Source: Bacteroidaceae bacterium
GTDB lineage: Bacteria > Bacteroidota > Bacteroidia > Bacteroidales > Bacteroidaceae
Assembly (NCBI GenBank): GCA_017633615.1
Contig: JAGBPB010000078.1
Coordinates: forward strand, 1-32,846
Length of the DNA: 32,846 bases
Reading direction: 5' to 3'
Under the pieces are notes generated by a model that worked only from the letters and a program-made list of their open reading frames with translations, had not been told where the DNA came from and made no database searches. This document shows, piece after piece, positions 7,314 to 15,800 of this stretch. The translations under genes and the position numbers were made by a program. Numbering within the stretch: the first letter of the stretch is position 1; each line of letters starts with the position of its first letter.

Positions 7314-7727
7314 ATGGATAAGAGAGACAGCCGTTTGATTGAATCATTTACCGTAGTAGGCGGGGTGTTCCTGGTTCTGGGGGCCGCCGTATATATCACG
7401 GGGTGGAGTTATGCTCCGTATATGTATCTGGTGGGGTCTCTGATGTTTGCCTGCGCACAGTTTGCTGACCGTTATGAGGGTGATGACAAGATAATGAAAC
7501 GTCTGCGTTTCCAGCAGGTTGTGGGAGCCTGTTTCCTGCTGCTGACAGCAGTGCTGATGTTTGCCGACGGCATCCACACACGCCTTCTGGTGAATACCAC
7601 CATGAGTCCCGGGCTGCGTACATTCCTGCTTGACCTTACCAGAAAGAACAACTGGATTGTAACACTCTCCATAGGTGCGGTATTTGAGCTCTATTCATCA
7701 TTCAGAATGGACAGTAAAATGAAATAG
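7314..7727 (+). CDS. Hypothetical four-helix membrane protein
   Basis: A 137-residue integral membrane protein with four hydrophobic segments (about residues 11-30, 34-49, 67-84 and 112-128), separated by short charged loops such as DRYEGDDKIMKRL. It starts 3 bp after the FtsB-like gene and is almost certainly cotranscribed with it, so a role at the envelope is likely, but I do not recognise a named family. There is no signal peptide apart from the first helix and no catalytic motif. The tail SSFRMDSKMK is basic and should be cytoplasmic. Confidence 0.75.
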   Translation: MDKRDSRLIESFTVVGGVFLVLGAAVYITGWSYAPYMYLVGSLMFACAQFADRYEGDDKIMKRLRFQQVVGACFLLLTAVLMFADGIHTRLLVNTTMSPGLRTFLLDLTRKNNWIVTLSIGAVFELYSSFRMDSKMK

Positions 7728-7826
7728 AATCTAAACAGATTCTAAAGCTTTTAACAACTTTTAGCCGCTATCGGGCGGCATTTCATTAAAGAATAATAAA
7801 ACGGGATTTCATATTTTCTTGTGTTG

Positions 7827-7834
7827 TAATTTTG
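7827..7834 (+). promoter_or_regulatory. -7 promoter element of the DUF4369 gene
   Basis: TAATTTTG, an exact TAnnTTTG, lies 24 bp before the ATG at 7858. Confidence 0.5.
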
Positions 7835-7857
7835 CACGTCAGAAAAAGGATTAGGAC

Positions 7858-8547
7858 ATGCTTAGACAACGCTTGAATTTGATATTGGCTTTTGCAGGCT
7901 TGATGCTTGCCATGCTTTCATGTACAAGCCATTATGAGATAGACGGTGTTGTTGAGACCATAGGATATGAAGGCCGTGAGCTGTCACTCGTAGAGTTTCT
8001 TCCGTTCCGTACCACCAAGATAGATTCCTGCAGGGTCAATCACGGCAAGTTCCAGATGAAGGGCCAGATTGATTCCACACGTTTTGTTTTCCTGTGCAAG
8101 GACAACAGGCCCATCATTCCTATCTATCTGGAGAAGGGACGTGTAAAGGTACGTCTGCTGCCTACAGAGATGACCGCCTCAGGTACACGTCAGAATGACC
8201 TGTTCTACAGTTTCCTCAAGAATAAGATAGCTTGTGACAACCGTTACGAGGATATGTTCCAGAAGCGTTTTTCAGCGACATTTCCCGGACGCGATTCTGG
8301 TAATATGGATTTTATTCAGGACTCTCTACGTATTATCGTTGATGAGTGTGAGGAGATGATCTGTTCCTTTATGGCCGATAACTACAATCAGCCTGCTGCA
8401 GTGGGTGTCTTTATGATGCTCAGTGCAGGACCTGCAAATGAGGTTCCGTCACTTATCAGGAGAATTCTTGATGCTGCTCCAGATGAATTCCTGAGCAAAT
8501 CATACGTAAGCGGCTACATCCGTCGTGTGGGGTATCACCGTAATTAA
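7858..8547 (+). CDS. DUF4369-domain lipoprotein
   Basis: A 229-residue exported protein with a lipobox ending MLSC (Cys22). The region after it (YEIDGVVETIGYEGRELSLVE, then KIDSCRVNHGKFQMKGQID, then PIYLEKGRVKV) is the DUF4369 pattern. In many Bacteroidetes proteins this is the N-terminal beta domain in front of a thioredoxin fold. Here no thioredoxin domain or CxxC follows; the second half is helical and the protein stops at about the length of the non-thioredoxin members. Its function is unknown, probably periplasmic or cell-surface. The stop codon overlaps that of the convergent plsC gene by 4 bp in a TTAA palindrome. Confidence 0.8.
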   Translation: MLRQRLNLILAFAGLMLAMLSCTSHYEIDGVVETIGYEGRELSLVEFLPFRTTKIDSCRVNHGKFQMKGQIDSTRFVFLCKDNRPIIPIYLEKGRVKVRLLPTEMTASGTRQNDLFYSFLKNKIACDNRYEDMFQKRFSATFPGRDSGNMDFIQDSLRIIVDECEEMICSFMADNYNQPAAVGVFMMLSAGPANEVPSLIRRILDAAPDEFLSKSYVSGYIRRVGYHRN

Positions 8548-9290
8548 TACCCTTTATCCAGAGTCTCTTTTATTGTATTGAATACCTCATCGGAGGTCTG
8601 GCTCATTATGGCCTTAAGTTCTGTTTCTGAGGAATCATTGGTGCTGCGCGGCATTACCGGCTCGTGAACGGTCATATGAACCGGATGCCAGGTTACGTTC
8701 CATGCGTGGCGTGACATTACATCATAGTTGCCGTCAATGGTTACAGGCAGTACGGGCAGCTGCAGCTCCTCAGAAATAAGGAACGCACCGCGTTTGAACT
8801 TACCCATCTTTCCATCCGGGGTACGTGTGCCCTCAGGGAATATCACTACTGACATGCCGTCTTTGAGTTTTGATTCAGCCTTGCGGATACTGTTTATGCC
8901 GCTTTCTCTTGAGCTGCGGTCTATAAAAATACATCCGGCCATATAGCATGCCCAGCCTACAAACGGTATGCGGCCAAGCTCTTTTTTCATCATCCATTTG
9001 AACTTGATGCCTATGAATCCGTAAATCAGGAATGCATCCCAGTAGCTCTGGTGGTTGGGCGCAATCACGTATGACTGGCCTTTCTTTATGTTCTCAAGCC
9101 CATGAACGTGTACAGGAATCAGGAATATCAGATAGAACAGACGGCCCCAAATCATGCCGGGCCAGTATCCCCAGAATCGGTCGTTGAATATAGAACCTAT
9201 CATGGTGACAACGGCAGTGATTATGGTAATCACTATCATTATGGGCAGTGCAATGATAATCTGGTAAATGAGGTAGAGTGCTCTGATCAT
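8544..9290 (-). CDS. plsC: 1-acyl-sn-glycerol-3-phosphate acyltransferase
   Basis: Transfers an acyl chain to lysophosphatidate to make phosphatidate, at the inner membrane. Its 248 residues begin with a hydrophobic anchor (about 7-35). The PlsC/LPLAT blocks follow in order: catalytic NHQSYWD with His80 and Asp85, the block IFIDRSSRESGINSIRKA, and FPEGTRTPDG at 151-160, which binds the acceptor phosphate. Its start codon overlaps the dihydroorotase stop by 4 bp (translational coupling), and the operon is glycosyltransferase - pyrC - plsC. A related lyso-lipid acyltransferase activity cannot be excluded. Confidence 0.9.
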   Translation of the reverse strand: MIRALYLIYQIIIALPIMIVITIITAVVTMIGSIFNDRFWGYWPGMIWGRLFYLIFLIPVHVHGLENIKKGQSYVIAPNHQSYWDAFLIYGFIGIKFKWMMKKELGRIPFVGWACYMAGCIFIDRSSRESGINSIRKAESKLKDGMSVVIFPEGTRTPDGKMGKFKRGAFLISEELQLPVLPVTIDGNYDVMSRHAWNVTWHPVHMTVHEPVMPRSTNDSSETELKAIMSQTSDEVFNTIKETLDKGY

Positions 9291-10627
9291 ATTCTTGTAA
9301 ATTCTACAGCTTGTCCTTTGATTGTGGTGTCAAATATACCCTGACGGTAGGCTGCATGGCCGTTCACCCATGTGGCGCATATCTGCCAGTGGAACTGTTC
9401 TCCGTCAAATGGAGTCCAGCCGCACTTGTTTGGTACGGAGTCATTGGTTACGGTGTAACCCTGGTCTGTGCGTGATACCAGCGTCAGGTCTGCCTTGTAG
9501 CCTTGGCGTATGTAACCGCGTCCCTTTATGCAGAACAGTTCTGCCGGGTTGTGGCACATGAGCCTTACGATATCAGTAATCTTTAGTATGCCTTTATCAG
9601 CCAGTTCCAGCATAGCCGTGAGGGAGTAGGGCTGTACGGGCATTCCTGATGCAGCGCTGCGGCATCCGCCCTGTTTCTCTGAGAGAAGGTGCGGAGCGTG
9701 GTCGGTGCCTATCACGTCTATGCGGCCGTCGGTCAGTGCCAGGCGCAGGGCGTCGCGGTCAGATGCGGTCTTTATGGCGGGATTGCACTTTATGAGTGTG
9801 CCTTTGGTGTCATAGTCTGCATCTGTAAACCACAGGTGTGCTGGGCAGGCCTCGGCGGTGAACTGCTTGCTCTGCAGCGGTCCGCTGCTGAACAGGCTCA
9901 GCTCATGGGCGGTGGTAACGTGCAGTATGTGCAGGTGCACATTGGTGCCTGCAGCTACATCAAGGGCCTTTGAGGTGGATGCGTAGCATGCCTCCTCGCT
10001 GCGTATGAGCGGATGATATTTTACGGGAGGTTCACTGCCGTACTGGCTGGTGTAGCGCTCCATGTTAGCGTTTATTATTGAGGTCTCCTCACAGTGTACT
10101 GCTACGGGGACTGTGGCGGCCTGGAACAGCGCTTTAAGTGATGCTGCATCATCCAGCAGCATGCCGCCTGTACTGGAGCCCATAAAGAGTTTTACACCGC
10201 ATACGTGACTGGGGTCAATCTTTTCAATCTGGTCAAGGTTGGTGTGGGTGGCGCCCAGGTAGAAGCTGTGGTTAACCAGGCAGGTATCGGCAGCATGGCG
10301 GAATTTGTCATCAAGAGCATCCAGGGTAACGGTCTGGGGCACGCAGTTGGGCATATCGAACACTGTCGTTACGCCTCCTGCTATGGCTGCAAGGCTCTCA
10401 GAGGCCATATCGGCCTTATGGGTCAGGCCAGGGTCACGGAAATGAACGTGGTCATCAATAACACCAGGCAAAAGCCATTTGCCGGTGGCATCAATAACCG
10501 TATCGGCCTGGGGCGTGTCATCTGAGTCAAAAATGCCGGCTATGGTTTCATTATCAATAAGAACAGATGCGCGTTGCACCTGTCCTTCATTGACTACCAT
10601 TGCGTTTTTGATAAGAGTGCACCCCAT
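9287..10627 (-). CDS. pyrC: Dihydroorotase (type I)
   Basis: Catalyses the reversible cyclisation of carbamoyl aspartate to dihydroorotate in pyrimidine synthesis, with two zinc ions in a TIM-barrel amidohydrolase fold. Its 446 residues show HVHFRDPG (His60, His62), the carbamylated lysine Lys146 in CGVKLFMGSSTGGM, His178 in VAVHCEE, the HLHILHVTT block (231-239) and catalytic GTDHAPH (Asp309). The pattern with a carbamylated Lys in an MGSSTG context is that of the long type I enzymes. I use the Met at 10627, 8 bp after the upstream stop; a longer frame to 10672 would overlap the glycosyltransferase gene. Allantoinase is the main alternative but lacks this context. Confidence 0.92.
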   Translation of the reverse strand: MGCTLIKNAMVVNEGQVQRASVLIDNETIAGIFDSDDTPQADTVIDATGKWLLPGVIDDHVHFRDPGLTHKADMASESLAAIAGGVTTVFDMPNCVPQTVTLDALDDKFRHAADTCLVNHSFYLGATHTNLDQIEKIDPSHVCGVKLFMGSSTGGMLLDDAASLKALFQAATVPVAVHCEETSIINANMERYTSQYGSEPPVKYHPLIRSEEACYASTSKALDVAAGTNVHLHILHVTTAHELSLFSSGPLQSKQFTAEACPAHLWFTDADYDTKGTLIKCNPAIKTASDRDALRLALTDGRIDVIGTDHAPHLLSEKQGGCRSAASGMPVQPYSLTAMLELADKGILKITDIVRLMCHNPAELFCIKGRGYIRQGYKADLTLVSRTDQGYTVTNDSVPNKCGWTPFDGEQFHWQICATWVNGHAAYRQGIFDTTIKGQAVEFTRI

Positions 10628-10635
10628 TATTACTT

Positions 10636-11388
10636 TCAGGCTGTTTTCTTTTGGGGATATTTGCGGAACCAACTGGAGATCTTAAGGCGAATCACGCCAA
10701 AGAATGCCTCACCGAATATGCCTCCGCTCATCTTTGATGTGCCAAGTTCTCGGTTAACGAATATTACAGGAACCTCTTTTATCTTGAATCCGCACTTGTA
10801 GGCCGTGAATTTCATCTCTATCTGGAATGCATAGCCTTTAAAGTGTATCTTGTCAAGTTCTATGGTTTCAAGCACCTCACGGCGATAGCACTTGAATCCG
10901 GCCGTGGTGTCATGAATGGGCAGACCGGTAATAAGGTGTACGTATTTTGATGCAAAGTATGACATCATTACGCGTCCCATTGGCCAGTTGACCACATTCA
11001 CACCGCTCACGTATCGGGAGCCGATGGCTACGTCATAACCCTCATCGCGGCAAGCGCTTAGCAGGCGCGGCAGGTCTGCGGGTGCGTGTGAGAAATCAGC
11101 ATCCATCTCAAATATGTAGTCATAGCCGTGCTCTATGCACCACTTGAATCCTGTTATGTATGCGGTGCCCAGACCCAGTTTGCCGCTGCGCTCCACAATG
11201 AAAAGGCGGTCCTGGAACTCGCTCTCCATCAACCCCTTTACTATGCCGGCAGTGCCGTCGGGCGATCCGTCGTCAATGATAAGTATGTTGAAATTATCCT
11301 CCAGCGCAAGCACGGCGCGGATGATGTTCTCTATATTCTCCTTCTCGTTGTAAGTGGGGATAATTACTATGCTTTCACTCTTTTTCAT
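10636..11388 (-). CDS. Polyprenol-phosphate mannosyltransferase-like GT2 glycosyltransferase
   Basis: A 250-residue family-2 glycosyltransferase of the DPM1 type, which moves a sugar (usually mannose from GDP-mannose) to a polyprenyl phosphate at the cytoplasmic face. Visible are the N-terminal IIPTYNEKENIENII, the nucleotide-binding IIDDGSPDGT (residues 38-46), the metal-binding Asp96/Asp98 in EMDADFSH, and GSRYVSG. It has no C-terminal transmembrane helices, as in the soluble DPM1 subgroup. It is the first gene of an operon with pyrC and plsC. The donor sugar cannot be read from sequence. Confidence 0.85.
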   Translation of the reverse strand: MKKSESIVIIPTYNEKENIENIIRAVLALEDNFNILIIDDGSPDGTAGIVKGLMESEFQDRLFIVERSGKLGLGTAYITGFKWCIEHGYDYIFEMDADFSHAPADLPRLLSACRDEGYDVAIGSRYVSGVNVVNWPMGRVMMSYFASKYVHLITGLPIHDTTAGFKCYRREVLETIELDKIHFKGYAFQIEMKFTAYKCGFKIKEVPVIFVNRELGTSKMSGGIFGEAFFGVIRLKISSWFRKYPQKKTA

Positions 11389-11434
11389 CAGGTTAGTATT
11401 TTACTACTGCAAATCTAATGTTTTTTGATGTGAA

Positions 11435-11463
11435 CACAAAGGGGACGGTTCTTTTTGTGCCCC
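11435..11463. repeat. REP-like palindromic unit 1 (single half-site)
   Basis: CACAAAGGGGACGGTTCT followed by TTTTTGTG and CCCC. CACAAA pairs with TTTGTG, or alternatively GGGG with CCCC. The unit abuts the xre stop codon and resembles the terminal arms of the large element at 12505-12763. It may also terminate the DUF2975-xre transcript. Confidence 0.55.
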
Positions 11464-11664
11464 TTATTTGTACTCGAGGATATCGCCGGGCTGGCAGTCC
11501 AGCGCCTTGCAGATGGCATCGAGCGTGGAGAATCGTATGGCCTTGGCCTTTCCCGTCTTGAGTATCGAGAAGTTGGCCTGCGTTATGCCGATCTTATCGG
11601 CCAGTTCGCCCGATGACATCTTGCGTTTGGCCATCATTACGTCAACGTTTACTATTATGCTCAT
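11464..11664 (-). CDS. XRE-family HTH regulator (YozG-like)
   Basis: A 66-residue DNA-binding protein that is little more than one Cro/C1 helix-turn-helix: KMSSGELADKIGITQANFSILKTGKAKAIRFSTLDAICKALDCQPGDILEY. The GKAKAIRFSTLDAICKAL block is the hallmark of the short regulators that accompany DUF2975 proteins. The gene follows the DUF2975 gene after 12 bp, so the two are cotranscribed, and the regulator probably controls its own promoter. Its stop codon touches the palindromic unit at 11435-11463. Confidence 0.87.
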   Translation of the reverse strand: MSIIVNVDVMMAKRKMSSGELADKIGITQANFSILKTGKAKAIRFSTLDAICKALDCQPGDILEYK

Positions 11665-11676
11665 AGTCGCGGTGTT

Positions 11677-12384
11677 TTAGATTGTCAAATCCTGTTCCTC
11701 TTTCAGGTCTTTGCCCATAAGGATTATCTGCGATATAATCATCAGCGCCAAACCTGTAATAATCAGCATGCTGTTTGTATTGTTCTGGAATACAACATCA
11801 TATTCAGCCAGTTTAATATTCCTCATAAAGAAAAGTGCTTCTGCATAGGAACTGATAAACTGAATAATGTAAATAACAGAAAGAAGTATTCCGGTAGTTT
11901 CCAGATATTTTGAAACATTTGAAACAAATATCTCTCCACGGCGTATACTTCGTATGAGTTTAATAACCAAACAAAGAACCCAGATAAGCATTGCTAGAGA
12001 AATGATGATTGATGTAATAAAAATTACAATAGGTGTCTTTTTTGCTTTTGCAGTTGGAAGTGCCAATGTTACCTGTTTCATAGTTACCTTGTATGCCTGA
12101 TCCCCTACAGTCGATATGATAGCTGTATTTGCATATGGTTTCTTAGGTAATACATTAACAGTATAAATTCTGGTACTCATTTTACTTGATGTTGAGATTC
12201 CACCATCGTCATTGAAAATGGTGTCACGCTCATAAAACTGCTCAGGAATGTTACCATATTCCAGCTTTCCCTCAGAACCAGGAATATAAGTGGATGAGTA
12301 GTGATGAAGATTGACTGGAAATACCAACAATACAATTAAAACTACCAAAAACAATGTGGTGTAAATTTTTAGTTTTTTGTTCAT
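11677..12384 (-). CDS. DUF2975 membrane protein
   Basis: A 235-residue integral membrane protein with four hydrophobic segments: about residues 7-24, 116-139, 157-178 and 205-224. An external domain of about 85 residues lies between the first two. This topology, together with the small XRE regulator directly downstream, identifies the DUF2975 family, whose function is unknown; family members are usually shorter, without such a large external domain. It has a very good promoter of its own (12429-12459). The gene is more AT-rich than its neighbours, and the pair lies between two copies of the GGACGGTTCT palindrome, so it may be a recent arrival (inference). Confidence 0.78.
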   Translation of the reverse strand: MNKKLKIYTTLFLVVLIVLLVFPVNLHHYSSTYIPGSEGKLEYGNIPEQFYERDTIFNDDGGISTSSKMSTRIYTVNVLPKKPYANTAIISTVGDQAYKVTMKQVTLALPTAKAKKTPIVIFITSIIISLAMLIWVLCLVIKLIRSIRRGEIFVSNVSKYLETTGILLSVIYIIQFISSYAEALFFMRNIKLAEYDVVFQNNTNSMLIITGLALMIISQIILMGKDLKEEQDLTI

Positions 12385-12428
12385 AATTGGAAAGAGTCTT
12401 TATTGTTAAACGATAAATATTTTCGGTG

Positions 12429-12459
12429 CAAAGATAAGCGTTGTTTTTAATCCACCAAA
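12429..12459 (-). promoter_or_regulatory. Promoter of the DUF2975-xre operon
   Basis: On the minus strand TTTG (12456-12459), then 19 bp, then TATCTTTG (12429-12436). This matches the Bacteroidetes consensus perfectly at both boxes and in spacing. Confidence 0.75.
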
Positions 12460-12504
12460 GAAAAACAAGAAAAATTTATTGAATTTCGATAAATATGAGT
12501 CGGA

Positions 12505-12763
12505 GGACGGTTCTATCTGTGCCCTTGTGAAAATAATCCCAGGTGTACAGAACTTTTGGGGTATCGGTATCGGAAACCATGGCCGCCCGTGGGCTTGTGA
12601 ACGGGAGGGGCCCGTGCTTAAGAAGATGCTCTGGAAGATGGGAACTTGTTCACGTCTTTCAGAGCGTCTTATTAAGGATGGGAGGGATAGCGCGAAGCGC
12701 GTAGTTTCAGATACTGATACCCCAAAAGTTATCTTGGAAAAAAGGGCACAGATAGAACCGTCC
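12505..12763. repeat. 259-bp nested-palindrome element (REP/MITE-like)
   Basis: Three inverted repeats are nested one inside another. The outer arms, 12505-12524 and 12744-12763, pair perfectly over 20 bp (left arm begins GGACGGTTCTATC). The middle arms, 12551-12577 and 12704-12730, match at 25 of 27 positions (left arm begins AACTTTTGGGGTATC). The inner arms, 12623-12633 and 12660-12670, match at 10 of 11 (AAGATGCTCTG). A further GCGCGAAGCGC hairpin lies at 12691-12700. The frame through it is open, but as a by-product of the palindromes. It sits between the divergent DUF2975 and mfd genes, so it is not simply a terminator. Confidence 0.85.
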
Positions 12764-12772
12764 CCTTTGGAA

Positions 12773-12793
12773 CTTTAAAGCTTCGCTTTGAAG
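12773..12793. terminator. Short stem-loop next to the palindromic element
   Basis: CTTTAAAGC pairs with GCTTTGAAG (one G-T pair) around the loop TTC. It lies 10 bp outside the large element and has no U-tract, so its role is unknown. Confidence 0.35.
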
Positions 12794-12853
12794 ATAGGCT
12801 GCGCCTCGGGATAAAAAATGAGTAAACTCCTTTTTTCTCCTCTCGGCTTGCAC

Positions 12854-12861
12854 TATCTTTG
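12854..12861 (+). promoter_or_regulatory. -7 promoter element of mfd
   Basis: TATCTTTG ends 8 bp before the mfd ATG at 12870, implying a leader of only a few bases. No strong -33 box is seen; T-rich sequence occupies that position. Confidence 0.5.
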
Positions 12862-12869
12862 CAGGTGCT

Positions 12870-15800
12870 ATGACATTGGCAGATCTTAGTGGCCTTTATG
12901 GCGGGTTGGCGCAGACCAAGGTGCTGCTTAAGGAACTTGCGGGAAAACGCACCGGAAACGTTTTTCTGCAGGGGCTCCGTGCGTCATCGGCTCCGCTTTT
13001 GTTCTGTGGAGTGGCCCGCAGCGGGGGTAAGCCCTGCATCCTTATTATACTTAATGATCAGGAAGAGGCAGCATATTTCTATCACGATATGGTGCAGACC
13101 ATGGGAGATGAGAATGTGCTTTATTTCCCGTCAGTATTCCGCCGCGCCGCCAAGTACGGACAGAAGGACGATGCCAGCGAGATACTGCGCACCGAGGTGC
13201 TGAGCCGCCTTACCACCGTTGAGCCCGGGGCCGATACGCTCGTAATTGTGACATCGGCCGATGCGCTGGCTGAGAAGGTGGTATCCAAATCCAGCCTTGA
13301 GGACAAGTCAATACGCCTGAACGTGGGCGAGACGCTGGACCGCGAGGAACTGCAGAGCCTGCTGCTGGAACTTGGGTTCAACCGCGTGGATTACGTCTAT
13401 GAGCCGGGACAGTTTGCTCTGCGCGGAAGCATACTGGATGTGTTCTCTTTCTCATCAGAGTACCCGTTCCGCCTGGATTTCTTTGGCGATGACATAGACA
13501 GCATACGTCAGTTCTCGGTCGATACTCAGCTTTCTACCGATAAAAAGGACAGCGTGGTTGTAGTGCCCGATATGGATAAGATGGAGGGTGCACAGGTATC
13601 GCTGATGGATTTCCTGCCGGCCGATACCGTGCTGGCTGTCAAGGACCTGCTGCTGACTGCTGACCGAATGACTACTGTCAGCCGTGAGGTGGCCGATCAG
13701 GAGAGCATGGCCGCCCGCATGCGTCAGGTCACTGCCGCCGCAACCGATAATGCCGAGCATGTTGAGATGCCTCACTTGCTTACGGCTGAGGATTTCCTGC
13801 ACAAGACCACCGGTTTCCGCGTGGTGGAGTTCGGCAACAAACCCACCGGTGTGGCACAGGCCACAATCACATTTGATACAACGCCCCAGCCTCTGTTCCA
13901 CAAGAACTTTGACCTGGTGTCACAGAGCCTGACCGATTATATAGTAAAGGGTTACAGAATCTATATTCTGACCGATAACCCCAAGCAGGGTGAGCGTCTG
14001 CATGACATATTTACCGAGCGCGGCGAGAACATTCAGTTTGAGACCATCGGCAAAACACTTCATGAGGGTTATGCTGACGGACTGCTCAAATGCTGCTTCT
14101 TTACAGACCATCAGATATTTGACCGTTACCACAAGTACAGCCTTAAGAGCGAGCGTGCTCGTAACGGTAAGGTGGCTCTTACACTTAAGGAGCTGCAGGA
14201 GTTCCAGATTGGTGATTACGTGGTACACATTGACCACGGAGTAGGTAAGTTCGGCGGTCTGGTACGTGTGCCCGAGGCCGGCGGATATCAGGAAAAGATA
14301 AAGATCATCTATAAGAATGACGATGTGGTGTTCGTATCCATCCATGCCCTGCACAAAGTATCCAAATACAAGGGCAAGGAGGGTGAGGAGCCGCACATAA
14401 ACAAACTGGGCACAGGCGCTTGGGAGAACCTCAAGGAGCGAACCAAGGGTAAGATCAAGGACATTGCACGTGACCTTATCAAACTGTACGCCAAGCGATT
14501 GGAAGAGAAAGGCTTTGCCTATAGTCCCGACAGTTATCTGCAGAACGAGCTGGAAGCCAGCTTCATGTATGAGGATACGCCTGATCAGCTCAAGGCCACA
14601 CTCGATGTCAAGGCCGATATGGAGAGCAGCCGTCCCATGGACCGCCTGGTATGCGGCGATGTGGGATTCGGCAAGACCGAGGTTGCCATACGTGCCGCCT
14701 TCAAGGCTGTTGCCGATAACAAGCAGGTTGCGGTCCTTGTACCTACCACAATACTTGCATTCCAGCACTATCAGACCTTCTCGGAGCGACTCAAGGAGTT
14801 CCCGTGCAGGGTGGAGTACCTGTCACGTGCCCGCAGCGCAGCCAAGGTTACAGCCATACTGGAAGACTTGAAGGCCGGCAAGATAGACATCATAATAGGT
14901 ACACATAAACTTATCGGCAAACAGGTCAAGTTCAAGGACCTGGGCTTGCTTATAATTGATGAAGAGCAGAAGTTCGGCGTATCGGTCAAGGAGAAACTCA
15001 AGCAGCTGCGTGCCAATGTTGATGTGCTCACCATGACCGCCACACCCATACCGCGCACCCTGCAGTTCTCACTCATGGGTGCCCGTGACCTATCAGTCAT
15101 CCAGACTCCGCCCCCCAACCGTTACCCCATACAGACCGAGGTTCATGTCTACAGCCCCGACATCATCCGTGAGGCCGTCAACTTTGAGATGAGCCGCAAC
15201 GGACAGCTGTTTATTGTGAGCAACCGCATATCATCACTTCCGGATCTTGCCGAGGTGGTGAAGCGTGAGGTCCCTGATGCCCGTGTGGCCATAGGTCACG
15301 GTCAGATGGATCCTGATGAACTGGAGAAGATTCTTACCGGATTCATAAACTATGATTATGATGTGCTGGTGGCTACATCAATCATTGAGAACGGAATAGA
15401 CATACCCAATGCCAACACTATAATCGTGAACCAGGCCCAGAACTTTGGTCTGAGTGACCTGCATCAGATGCGCGGACGCGTGGGACGTTCTAACAGGAAA
15501 GCTTTCTGCTACCTGCTGGCACCGCCCTTGGCAGCACTCTCTGATGAGTCGCGCCGCCGTCTGCAGGCCATTGAGAGTTTCAGCGATCTGGGCAGCGGAA
15601 TCCAACTGGCTCTGCAGGACCTTGACATACGCGGCGCCGGTAACCTGCTGGGTGCTGAGCAGAGCGGATTCATTGCCGACCTGGGTTATGAGACCTATCA
15701 GAAGATTCTCAAGGAGGCTGTCCGCGAACTTAAGAACGATGAGTTCCAGGATCTGTTCCGCGAGCAGGAGGCCAAGGAGAAGGGTAGTGGTGCCGGCCCC

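Noticed and set aside
12479..12778. 99-codon open frame across the palindromic element
   Set aside because: The frame runs through the three inverted repeats, and its residues show no domain; it is a by-product of the repeats.
13920..14768. 282-codon open frame on the minus strand inside mfd
   Set aside because: It lies wholly within the mfd coding sequence, which has clear domains in the other strand; the Leu-rich translation is typical of an antisense shadow.
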